Of a stretch of 64,000 nt of DNA, positions 55,248-63,198 are shown in pieces. A program made the position numbers and the translations under genes. Numbering within the stretch: the stretch's first letter is position 1; each line of letters begins with the position of its first letter. Below the pieces are notes generated by a model. The model ran no database searches and had not been told where the DNA came from. It saw nothing but the letters and a program-made list of their open reading frames with translations. Origin of the DNA: an uncultured Verrucomicrobiota bacterium. GTDB taxonomy: Bacteria > Verrucomicrobiota > Verrucomicrobiia > Verrucomicrobiales > Verrucomicrobiaceae. The stretch spans positions 124,001 to 188,000 of the forward strand of contig CAILZI010000141.1 of NCBI GenBank assembly GCA_903838675.1, read 5' to 3'.

Positions 55248-55922
55248 ATGACAACAGAACAACAGCAGCGTGTGAGTATCGAAGATTTGAATTTGGCTGT
55301 TCAAAAGATGATTGATGGAAAAACTGATCGTGAGATTGCGATTCTGGGAGGGGCTCTTCTTGAAGGCATCTTGTTCGATATTCTTTCGAGCGTGTTGGTA
55401 GATTCACTTTTCCAGAAAAGAAAACAGCTTTTTGAATACCCGAAACCGCTTAGTTCTTTTGGAAACATGTTGTCTTTGGCTTATGCCTTCGGAGTCATTT
55501 CATCTGATGAGTTCCATGTGGCAAATGTGATTCGGAAAGTCCGTAATCACGCGGCTCATTCAATAGGTCTTCGAGACGATGATGAGTTTTGTTTTTCAAA
55601 GCAGCCTGTTCGCGGAATGCTTTTCGAATTTTATCCCAAGTTCGCTATGAACTCGGCCCCGAAGGAATTGAAAGAAAACACAGTGAAGTGCTTTGACCAG
55701 ATGATGGAACTAGGTGGAAAATCCGCTTATCGATTGATCTTCTGTAACGCGCACATTCTGCTCATGTCTCGAAAAATGATTGCTTCTGCAATCCAGACAC
55801 CCCGGGAAATTAACGAAGATGGCGCAGAGGATGTCGTCTTTCACTTTGATAGAGAAGCAGTCGAAGCTGTGCTTGGGGCTGATTTTTTTACGAATGAAGA
55901 TCAAACTCCTAAATCCGAATGA
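55248..55922 (+). CDS. MltR/HEPN-like protein with R-N-x3-H motif
   Basis: A 224-residue, mostly helical cytosolic protein. The N-terminal LAVQKMIDGKTDREIAILGGALLEGILFDILSSVL, LFEYPKPLSSFGNMLSLAYAFGVIS and HVANVIRKVRNHAAHSIGLR match the order of the MltR/DUF4145-like family. The R99-N-H-A-A-H104 motif is the canonical HEPN RNase signature (R-x4-6-H). MltR itself was named as a mannitol repressor; HEPN proteins are typical effectors of toxin-antitoxin and abortive-infection systems. It sits in the AT-rich region, divergent with respect to the membrane gene and convergent with the AbiGi-like gene (42 nt). Confidence 0.75.
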   Translation: MTTEQQQRVSIEDLNLAVQKMIDGKTDREIAILGGALLEGILFDILSSVLVDSLFQKRKQLFEYPKPLSSFGNMLSLAYAFGVISSDEFHVANVIRKVRNHAAHSIGLRDDDEFCFSKQPVRGMLFEFYPKFAMNSAPKELKENTVKCFDQMMELGGKSAYRLIFCNAHILLMSRKMIASAIQTPREINEDGAEDVVFHFDREAVEAVLGADFFTNEDQTPKSE

Positions 55923-55964
55923 CCTGCTGCCACACTCTTCGTTAAGCAGCGCCTTTGGGGGCGA

Positions 55965-56783
55965 TCATACGTCGCCATAAATCTGGTCGCCAATTTTGAT
56001 CAAGCTCCAAACTGCGGCAGCATTAGGAATCTTTAGCTGGTCAGTTAGGTTTATCATTAGCTCACCCATCTCTTTCCTCTCTGCTTCGGCGGTCACGATG
56101 ATGTGCTTTATGTCTTCAAATTGGAACAATAACTTGGCGTCAGGGTTAAACGTTACGGCACGCCATTCCCGTTCATCATAAAACCTTCGGATTGTGTTTT
56201 TCCCCGTTGCTCGATCTTTCCACTCGCCTTCGTATATCCGTGTGAAATGAAAGGTTTTCCAATAATGCTCAAGACAGCTGAGTAGCAGGCTATTCACATC
56301 ACGCATCAGCAATTTAATTGAGTCTGGAGTAGCATTAAATTCTTCTTTTGTCGGTGCTCTTCCGCCACTCTCCAACATAGATATTAAGGCACCAATAACA
56401 CCAGCAGAGTCACGTTTCGCTTCGGCCAACATATCCAACATCAGCCGAGTTTGTGAATCATTGTGATCGGGGCTGGCGGAATGATAATATCGAATTGGCG
56501 TAATCTTTTGGCGCATCGCCCATTCTTTCGTCATGGCTATAACGTACTCACCATACTGTTTGCGGTGATCTTGCGAATGACTCATGGGTAAATCACAAAA
56601 ACACACGGCCCAGCTATGAAGCTGGGTGACTACCACGCCAGTTCCAGCAAAGGGGTCATTAGCGTATTCGCCAATGGCCATATCTTCGACACAATGGCGG
56701 AAACAAAAACCCTCAGAGAGGATTTGTTTTAAATACTCGAACTTCGTCGTAAAACGAAAGAGGGAAGAAGAGCTTATATTCAT
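55965..56783 (-). CDS. AbiGi-family abortive infection antitoxin-like protein
   Basis: A 272-residue protein (MNISSSSLFRFTTKFEYLKQI). Landmarks match the AbiGi family (PF10899): LFRFTTKFEYLKQILSEGFCFRHCVEDM at the N-terminus, HSWAVCFCDLPMSHSQDHRKQYGEYVIAMTKEWA in the centre and RRFYDEREWRAVTFN with IKHIIVTAEAERKEM later. AbiGi was described as the antitoxin of the lactococcal AbiG phage-resistance system; the toxin AbiGii is not visible here. The start is ATG 56783. An in-frame GTG at 56816 would overlap the mutS stop by ATGA-like 4 nt. It is AT-rich and lies 30 nt from mutS, on the same strand. Confidence 0.8.
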   Translation of the reverse strand: MNISSSSLFRFTTKFEYLKQILSEGFCFRHCVEDMAIGEYANDPFAGTGVVVTQLHSWAVCFCDLPMSHSQDHRKQYGEYVIAMTKEWAMRQKITPIRYYHSASPDHNDSQTRLMLDMLAEAKRDSAGVIGALISMLESGGRAPTKEEFNATPDSIKLLMRDVNSLLLSCLEHYWKTFHFTRIYEGEWKDRATGKNTIRRFYDEREWRAVTFNPDAKLLFQFEDIKHIIVTAEAERKEMGELMINLTDQLKIPNAAAVWSLIKIGDQIYGDV

Positions 56784-56812
56784 ATCGAGCTTTGGTTTGT
56801 TTGCTTTATGTA

Positions 56813-59353
56813 TCACCCAAACAGCACCATCTGCCCCGCTGCCTCATCACTCACCGCCTTCTTCCGTACCTTCGCCGGCACACTCGTCGCCACCGGCACC
56901 TCCTTCACACTCTCCGCAGGCTGATGCCCCGCTTCGAGTTGTTGCAGCACTTCCTTCGCGCGATCAATGACCCCCTCCGGCAAGCCCGCGAGTCGCGCCA
57001 CCTGGATCCCGTAGCTCTTCTCTGCGCAGCCCGGAATGATCTTGCGCAGAAAGATGATCTGCTGGTTCCACTCCTTCACCGCCACGTTGTAATTCTTCAC
57101 TGCACTGCGGCTTTGCGCCAGCGCCGTGATCTCATGGTAGTGCGTCGCAAACAACGTGCGTGATCCCACCTTGTCATGCAGATGCTCCGCCACGCTCCAC
57201 GCGATGCTCAGCCCATCAAACGTGGATGTCCCGCGTCCGATCTCATCCAGGATGACGAGGCTCCGCTCCGTGGCATTGTTCAAAATCAGCGCCGTCTCGT
57301 TCATCTCCACCATGAAGGTACTCTGCCCGCGCGCGAGGTCATCACTCGCGCCGATGCGTGTGAAGATGCGATCCACCAGCCCCACCTCCGCGTTCGCCAC
57401 CGGCAGATTGCTCCCTATTTGTGCCATCAGCGTCAGCAGCGCCGTCATGCGCAAATACGTGCTCTTCCCTGCCATGTTCGGCCCCGTGATCAAAATGAGG
57501 CGGCTCTCCTCCGGCTCCAGCGTGATGTCGTTCGGCACAAAGCGCTCGCCGCTCGTCAGGTTCTGATCCAGCACCGGATGACGCCCATCGCGGATGAACA
57601 AATTGCGCGTCTCATTGAGCACAGGCCGCGTGTAGTTAAACAGCCGCGCCGTCTCCGCCAGCGAGCCAATCGCATCCAAAATCGCAATCGTCTCCGCCGT
57701 CTCCTGGATGTGCACCAGATGCTCCAGCACGCGGCCACGCAGGCCCAGAAACTCCTCATACTCCAGCGCCTTGCTGCGCTCCTCGCTGCCGAGGATCTTG
57801 TCCTCCATCCGCTTCAATTCATCCGTGATATAGCGCTCGCCATTCACCGTGGTTTGCTTGCGATGGTAATCGCTCGGCACACTTCCCACATTCGCCTTCG
57901 TGATCTCAATGAAGTACCCAAACACCGCGTTGTACTTGATCTTGAGACTCTTGATCCCCGTCCGCTCGATCTCACGCTGTTGCAAATCCGCGATCCATTG
58001 CCGCCCCAGCGTCGAGGCCGCCCGCAGCTCATCCAGCGCAGGCAGATAGCCCTCGCGAAAAACCCCGCCTTCCTTGATCTGCATCGGCGGCTCATCCGCG
58101 ATGGCCCGCTGAATCTCCTGCGAGATCCCCGTCAGATCATGCAGCCTTCCCAGCAGGAGAGGGATCATCCTGATCCCTCCTTCAGCCCGCGCATCATCCT
58201 CATTCCCCTGCGCGACCAACTGCTCCAGCGCCGCCCGCAAAGCAGGCACCACTTCCAGCGATGACGCCAGCATCAGCAGATCCCGCCCATTGCCGCTGCC
58301 CTGGCTCAGGCGCGAGCTCGTGCGCTCCAGATCCCGCACTTCCTTCAGCAGTGTGCGGATCTGGCTGAAGAGCATCGACTCCTCCAGCAAGGCCGCGATC
58401 ATGTCCTGCCGCTGCGTCAGCGCTTCCAGATCTCTTAGCGGATGGAGCACCCAGTGCCGCAGCTTGCGCGCGCCCATCGGCGTGCAGGTGCGGTCCAGCG
58501 CGCTCAGCAGCGTATGCGCATTGCCACCGCGTGCCGTCACCAGTTCCAGATGGCTCTGGCTTGCAGCATCAATCAGCACCACATCGCTGATCTGCGCATA
58601 CCGCAGCCGCTGGATATGATCCACACTACGCCGCAGCTGAAACTGCAGATACTGCAAAATACACCCCGCAGCACCAATCGCCGCACTCAGCCCCTGACAG
58701 CCGAAGCCATCGAGCGACTGCACTTTGAAATGCTGCGTCAGGCTGTGCTGCGCCTGATCAATCAAAAACAAATACCCCTCAATCGCTTGCGCACAGCTCG
58801 GGTTGCCCAGCGCCGCGATCAAATCACTCTGATCCTCGCTATACAGCAGCTCACTCGCCTGCAGTCGCTCCAGCTCATCAGCCAGTTCCGTCGTGTCCTT
58901 GAACTCCGCCACCTCAAACTCACCCGTGGTATGATCCACATACGCGAGCCCAAGCTTCTTACCCTCACGGAACACGGCCGCGAGATAGTTCGAGCGGTTT
59001 GAATCCAGCAAATTCAAATCGTTGATCGTCCCCGCGCTCAGCACCTGCGACACCGCACGCTCAACGATCTTCCCCGGCACCGGATCCGTCGTTTGCTCCG
59101 CGATGGCCACCCGCTTGCCTGCCTTGATCAGTTTGGCGATGTACCCCTGCGATGAATGATGAGGCACCCCGCACATCGGCACCCCATTGCGCTTGGTCAG
59201 CGCCACATTGAGGATGGGCGAGGCCGTCTTGGCGTCCTCAAAGAACAGCTCATAAAAGTCGCCCAGGCGGAAGAACAGCAGCACGTCCTCCGGCAGCTCG
59301 CGCCGGATGGCGAGGTACTGCTTCATCATGGGGGTGGTGCTGGCGTCGGACAT
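56813..59353 (-). CDS. mutS: MutS, DNA mismatch repair protein
   Basis: An 846-residue mismatch recognition ATPase. The N-terminal mismatch-binding domain has the Phe-x-Glu region (PEDVLLFFRLGDFYELFFEDA, residues 19-39). Connector and lever domains follow. The C-terminal ATPase carries LILITGPNMAGKSTYLRMTALLTLMAQIG (Walker A), SLVILDEIGRGTSTFDGLSIAWS (Walker B/signature) and the TLFATHYHEITAL motif. The short C-terminal tail ends GQMVLFG. It is complete. It is followed by the AbiGi-like gene on the same strand, and divergent from the metallophosphoesterase with a 105-nt gap. Confidence 0.97.
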   Translation of the reverse strand: MSDASTTPMMKQYLAIRRELPEDVLLFFRLGDFYELFFEDAKTASPILNVALTKRNGVPMCGVPHHSSQGYIAKLIKAGKRVAIAEQTTDPVPGKIVERAVSQVLSAGTINDLNLLDSNRSNYLAAVFREGKKLGLAYVDHTTGEFEVAEFKDTTELADELERLQASELLYSEDQSDLIAALGNPSCAQAIEGYLFLIDQAQHSLTQHFKVQSLDGFGCQGLSAAIGAAGCILQYLQFQLRRSVDHIQRLRYAQISDVVLIDAASQSHLELVTARGGNAHTLLSALDRTCTPMGARKLRHWVLHPLRDLEALTQRQDMIAALLEESMLFSQIRTLLKEVRDLERTSSRLSQGSGNGRDLLMLASSLEVVPALRAALEQLVAQGNEDDARAEGGIRMIPLLLGRLHDLTGISQEIQRAIADEPPMQIKEGGVFREGYLPALDELRAASTLGRQWIADLQQREIERTGIKSLKIKYNAVFGYFIEITKANVGSVPSDYHRKQTTVNGERYITDELKRMEDKILGSEERSKALEYEEFLGLRGRVLEHLVHIQETAETIAILDAIGSLAETARLFNYTRPVLNETRNLFIRDGRHPVLDQNLTSGERFVPNDITLEPEESRLILITGPNMAGKSTYLRMTALLTLMAQIGSNLPVANAEVGLVDRIFTRIGASDDLARGQSTFMVEMNETALILNNATERSLVILDEIGRGTSTFDGLSIAWSVAEHLHDKVGSRTLFATHYHEITALAQSRSAVKNYNVAVKEWNQQIIFLRKIIPGCAEKSYGIQVARLAGLPEGVIDRAKEVLQQLEAGHQPAESVKEVPVATSVPAKVRKKAVSDEAAGQMVLFG

Positions 59354-59391
59354 GGGCTGTGATGGTCAAGAGCTTCTAGGCCAAGGTCAAG

Positions 59392-59458
59392 AAAATGACG
59401 AATTAAGAGCCGAGCGAAGCGAGTGAATGACGAAATGCCCGGGCGACGTTGAAGGGGC
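59392..59458 (+). repeat. Possible dispersed repeat between mutS and the metallophosphoesterase
   Basis: The segment contains aaaatgacgaatt, gaatgacgaaatgcccg and gttgaaggggcatgcc, words related to the repeat at 34253-34329. The 105-nt gap otherwise contains the divergent promoters. The call is based on shared words only. Confidence 0.35.
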
Positions 59459-60580
59459 ATGCCATCCCGCCGCCGCTTTTTACAGGCCTGCACCGCCGCC
59501 GCTCTGCCAAACCTGGCTTCACCTGCCGCCGAGGGTGCCCAGCCCTATTCCTTCATCCTCCTCGGAGATCTGCACTACGACAGCCTGGAGCACCACGATT
59601 TGAAGTGGCTGCAGGAGCACCACGCCGGCGATCTCAGCCAGATCCAAAACTACTCCCGCCTCACCACCGAGGTCATGCCGGGCATGTTTGCAGCCGTGAA
59701 GCAACAAATCGCCGCCCTGCGTGACTCCGCCGCCCCACCAGCCTTTGTGCTCCAGGTCGGTGATCTGGTGGAAGGCCTCTGCGGCACCGCAGAGCTCTCA
59801 GTGAGGCAAAACCGCGAGGCCCTGGCTTTTGTAGCTCAGGCGGAGCTAGGCCTGCCCTTTGTCTTCACCAAAGGTAATCACGACGTGACAGGCGACGGCG
59901 CCAAGGAAGCCTTCGACGAAGTGCTCCTCCCCTTCATGTCCCAGCAGGCTCGCAGTCTCGACACCTCCACCGCCCACACTCAGGCAAATTACACGCTCAC
60001 CTACGGCGAAGCGCAGTTCGCCTTCTTTGATGCCTACGACAAGACGAGCCTGGAATGGCTGGAAGCCGTGGCCACCAAACGCACCGCACGGCACCTGTTT
60101 GTCATCATCCATCCCCCGGTGGTGCCGTATGGCGCACGGGCCACCTGGAATCTCTACGCCGGCGAAAAGGCGCAGGCACAGCGTACAAAACTCCTCGACA
60201 TCCTCGGCCAGCAGCAGGCCATGGTGCTCGGCGGGCACCTGCACAAGTTCAGTGCCCTCACTCGCCTTGCCGGTGGCAAAAGCTTTTCACAGCTGGCGGT
60301 GAGCAGCGTGGTGTCCGCACTGAATCAACAACCCAAGGATGTGCTTCATGGCCTGGAGAGTTACACCGGCGATCAGGTCAATCTGGAGCCCAAACATGCG
60401 CCTGAGACCGCAGCACTGCGGCGGGAGATCTACGCCAGCGAGCGCAAGCAGGTCACCGCCTTTGAATATGCTGATATGGCCGGCTATGCCGTGGTCACCG
60501 TGAAAGGCGCACACGTCGAGGCCGCCATCCATTCGGGCTCACAGGCCGGAGTCTTCCAAACACTGAAGATTTCAGTGTGA
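59459..60580 (+). CDS. Exported metallophosphoesterase
   Basis: A 373-residue calcineurin-like phosphoesterase. The N-terminus MPSRRRFLQACTAAALPNLASPAA has a twin-arginine signal. Metal-binding motifs in order are FILLGDLHYD (GDLH), VLQVGDLVEG, FTKGNHDVTG (GNH[D/E]), LFVIIHPPVV and LGGHLHKFSAL (GHLH). The enzyme hydrolyses phosphomonoesters or diesters outside the cytoplasm; the substrate is unknown. It is divergent from mutS and 49 nt ahead of the TerB-like gene. Confidence 0.93.
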   Translation: MPSRRRFLQACTAAALPNLASPAAEGAQPYSFILLGDLHYDSLEHHDLKWLQEHHAGDLSQIQNYSRLTTEVMPGMFAAVKQQIAALRDSAAPPAFVLQVGDLVEGLCGTAELSVRQNREALAFVAQAELGLPFVFTKGNHDVTGDGAKEAFDEVLLPFMSQQARSLDTSTAHTQANYTLTYGEAQFAFFDAYDKTSLEWLEAVATKRTARHLFVIIHPPVVPYGARATWNLYAGEKAQAQRTKLLDILGQQQAMVLGGHLHKFSALTRLAGGKSFSQLAVSSVVSALNQQPKDVLHGLESYTGDQVNLEPKHAPETAALRREIYASERKQVTAFEYADMAGYAVVTVKGAHVEAAIHSGSQAGVFQTLKISV

Positions 60581-60629
60581 ACAAGAGTGTGCTTGATCCG
60601 CTGCAGCATGTTGCCAGATTCACATCATC

Positions 60630-60992
60630 ATGAACCAACCCCAACGCGAAGCCCTGTTCGATATTCTCAGTCTCTCCATCTATGCCGATGCACACATCTC
60701 ACTGACGGAGGAGCGCCTGCTGGAGTCCGCTTTCGTTGCTGAAGGCTGGGATTCGGAGTATCCAAAAAGCCTCTTCATCGATGAGTCTCTGGCCCGCGCC
60801 CGTGAGGCGGCGGAGAGCGACGACGCCATGTTTGATTACATCAATGAGAAGGCCCAGGCCTTTACCACGAAGTCTTCCCAGAAGGAAGTGCTCGGCGTGG
60901 TGAAAAACATCCTCAAGAGCGACGGCGAAACTCACGAAGAAAACGAGTTTTACAATCTGCTCGTGCAGGCTCTGCCCAAGGTGGGCAAGTAA
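60630..60992 (+). CDS. TerB-like small protein
   Basis: A 120-residue helical protein. SIYADAHISLTEERLLE and VKNILKSDGETHEENEFYNLL match the two acidic, metal-binding helix turns of TerB-like domains. The usual length for TerB is 140-150, and here the N-terminal helix is short. TerB domains occur in tellurite/stress and phage-related contexts. A possible functional link with the TerD-bearing MXAN_6230-like gene at 5066 is only by domain and far apart. It follows the metallophosphoesterase on the same strand. Confidence 0.75.
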   Translation: MNQPQREALFDILSLSIYADAHISLTEERLLESAFVAEGWDSEYPKSLFIDESLARAREAAESDDAMFDYINEKAQAFTTKSSQKEVLGVVKNILKSDGETHEENEFYNLLVQALPKVGK

Positions 60993-61083
60993 AGGCGGGC
61001 GGCCGCTCATGAAGGTCACAGGGATAAAGCGCTGCGGCCAGCACCGCCGGGTACTATCGTACTTCGGAAGACAGTCAGCGGCC

Positions 61084-62118
61084 CTAGTCTGCTGCAGTGG
61101 CTGGCTCAGCGCTCATTTCCAGGCTCCAGTGCGGCGGGTAGGCAGTCTTCGGGAAGACATGCCGGGCCTCCTGTAACATCTCCAACCAGTCGGCACGCTG
61201 GTATCGGTCAGACAAGTGGAACAGCACCAGTTCCTCGACCTGAGCCCGTTGCGCCAGGGTCGCGGCAAGGACGGTGGTCATGTGGTAGTTTTTCTTCGCC
61301 AGTTCCATGTCCGCGTGGCGATATTGCCCTTCGCAGATCATCACCCGGCAGTCACGCAAGGCATCGGTCAGGCGCTCCATTGCCGCTTCATCCAGCATGA
61401 AATCGGTCAGGTAGGCGATCGAGTCCCCAGGTGTCTTGACGATCAATCGCTCACGGAGTTCGTCCATCGCGTGCGTGACGCCGTCGATGACCACGACCTC
61501 GGAGCTGCCCGATGACTCCTTCAACTGCTTCAGCCAAGGCCCAGGCCGCAAGCCCAAGGAGGGCAGCCGGGAGGTGTCGATGTTCCGCCGGGCCTTTTCG
61601 CGGACCACGTAGGCCAGCGTGGGTGTCCGGTGGTCCATCGTGACAGCATCCACGGTGCATCCAGCACCATCCCAGATGGTCCGGACATACGGCTGCGCCC
61701 CTTCGTCATGGGCGACCGCGAAGGCCTCACGCAGTTCCAAACGGGCCGTGCGAATCTGCCGGGGATCGATGTCGGAGACACGCCAGGTCGCCGACATCTC
61801 CTCATGCAGGTTCCACAAAAACCCCTGGCAGCGGTGTTGCAGAATGCGGATGGTTTCCGGCGGTCCCCAGATCCTGTTTGGCTTTGTCTGACGGTTGAAG
61901 GTACAGCGGAAGAACGAGTCAAATCCTCCCACATGATCCATGTGCAGGTGCGAAAAGAACAGGTGATCAATCGCCTGAATGTCGGCAAACGTCAGGTCCG
62001 AAACGCACCCTTCGCCGCAATCAAACAGGAGACGTTCGACGGTCTGGCCGCTGTCCACCTGTACCAGCAGAGCGTTATCCCTGCCAGCAGTCCCAAGAAT
62101 ACGGTAGGAGATGCTCAT
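61084..62118 (-). CDS. RNase Z-like MBL-fold hydrolase
   Basis: A 344-residue metallo-beta-lactamase fold protein. The zinc motif is LFFSHLHMDHVGG (HxHxDH), and later landmarks are AYLTDFML (the D of the next zinc ligand) and LFHLSDRYQ at the C-terminus, a variant of the RNase Z F-S-x-R-Y. Other landmarks (RCTFNRQTKPNRIWGPPETI) fit the tRNase Z/ElaC or YfiE-like branch. The likely role is tRNA 3' processing or phosphodiesterase activity. The exact specificity is not decided; no flexible-arm exosite is obvious. Confidence 0.82.
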   Translation of the reverse strand: MSISYRILGTAGRDNALLVQVDSGQTVERLLFDCGEGCVSDLTFADIQAIDHLFFSHLHMDHVGGFDSFFRCTFNRQTKPNRIWGPPETIRILQHRCQGFLWNLHEEMSATWRVSDIDPRQIRTARLELREAFAVAHDEGAQPYVRTIWDGAGCTVDAVTMDHRTPTLAYVVREKARRNIDTSRLPSLGLRPGPWLKQLKESSGSSEVVVIDGVTHAMDELRERLIVKTPGDSIAYLTDFMLDEAAMERLTDALRDCRVMICEGQYRHADMELAKKNYHMTTVLAATLAQRAQVEELVLFHLSDRYQRADWLEMLQEARHVFPKTAYPPHWSLEMSAEPATAAD

Positions 62119-62233
62119 CTGCCCCTGCTACCGTTTGGATGCCGAACGTCAAGGATCAGTCATCAGCGGAGTGCAGTCTCGCCTGCATCCATTGATTCCT
62201 CCTCGTCGTGTCTGAGGCACTGGGCATCAGGGA

Positions 62234-63166
62234 TCAATTGACGCGCTCCCCCAGGTACTTCTTGAAGAACGCCGCGGCAATATCCACCGTCTCCGCGCAC
62301 CAGGGATCGCTCATCCAAAACGGATGCGGCGCTTCCTTGAGTGTGTGCACGGCGGTTTCGATGCCGAGTGCCTTCAGCTTTTCCATCATCTCGGCACGGC
62401 CGACTTTGAGCGTGTCTTTTTCACCCTCGATGTAAATCGTGGGCGGCACTCCGGCACGCACATGGTTGATGGGCGAGGCTTCTTTGTAAACCTCCGGCTT
62501 TTCCAGCTCATTGCCGCCAAAGAAGAGAATCGCGCTCTCGTTCTTTTGGAAGTAGTTGGAGTCCACCAGGTTCTGCGTGGCCGCCATGACAATGCACGCT
62601 TTCACCGCGCTGGATTGATCCTTGAACGGTCCTGCACCTTCAAACTCAGGCAGTCCGGTCGTCATCGCCGTCAACCCTGAGAGATGTCCGCCGGCGGAGC
62701 CGCCCATGCAGCCGATGCGCTCCGGGTCGATCTTCAGCTCCTGCGCATGCGCACGCAGACAGCGCAGCGCGGCTTTGCAGTCGTGCAATGCCGCCGGGTA
62801 TTTCGCTTCAGTGGAGAGACGGTAGCTGACCAGCGCTGTGACAAAGCCTCTTTGCGCGAGGCGCTCCATCATCGGCTTGTCCGCCTCCACCTGGCGCGCC
62901 TTCCAGCCGCCGCCGTGGATGTCTAGAATGCAGGGCCAAGTTCCCGCTGCATCAGGCACATACACGTACAACTCGACCGTGTGCTCAGGATACTGCGCGA
63001 CTTCCAGCGTCTTCAGCGTGAATCCAGCCGGAGTCTGCGGCTTGAGAGCCTTCCACTTGGGGCCGTTGGGGCTGGGCTTCGCCGCCGGTTTGGGGTCGGC
63101 GGCGTGGAGTGAGTTCAGTGCGAAACAAAGACCAAGGCAGAGGGAAAAACGAAAATGCATGGACAT
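62234..63166 (-). CDS. Secreted alpha/beta hydrolase (BD-FAE/esterase-lipase type)
   Basis: A 310-residue exported esterase. The signal peptide is RFSLCLGLCFALNSLHAAD. The oxyanion loop is DIHGGGWKA, the nucleophile motif GGSAGGHLSG (G-x-S-x-G), and the catalytic His is in KEAPHPFWMSD. VTALVSYRLSTEAKYPAALHDCKAAL is the typical helix before the nucleophile. The family includes carbohydrate esterases and feruloyl esterases acting on plant glycans, but the substrate is not known here. Confidence 0.9.
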   Translation of the reverse strand: MSMHFRFSLCLGLCFALNSLHAADPKPAAKPSPNGPKWKALKPQTPAGFTLKTLEVAQYPEHTVELYVYVPDAAGTWPCILDIHGGGWKARQVEADKPMMERLAQRGFVTALVSYRLSTEAKYPAALHDCKAALRCLRAHAQELKIDPERIGCMGGSAGGHLSGLTAMTTGLPEFEGAGPFKDQSSAVKACIVMAATQNLVDSNYFQKNESAILFFGGNELEKPEVYKEASPINHVRAGVPPTIYIEGEKDTLKVGRAEMMEKLKALGIETAVHTLKEAPHPFWMSDPWCAETVDIAAAFFKKYLGERVN

Positions 63167-63198
63167 TCATAACGCCCTTGGAACATCGAGTCCTAGCG

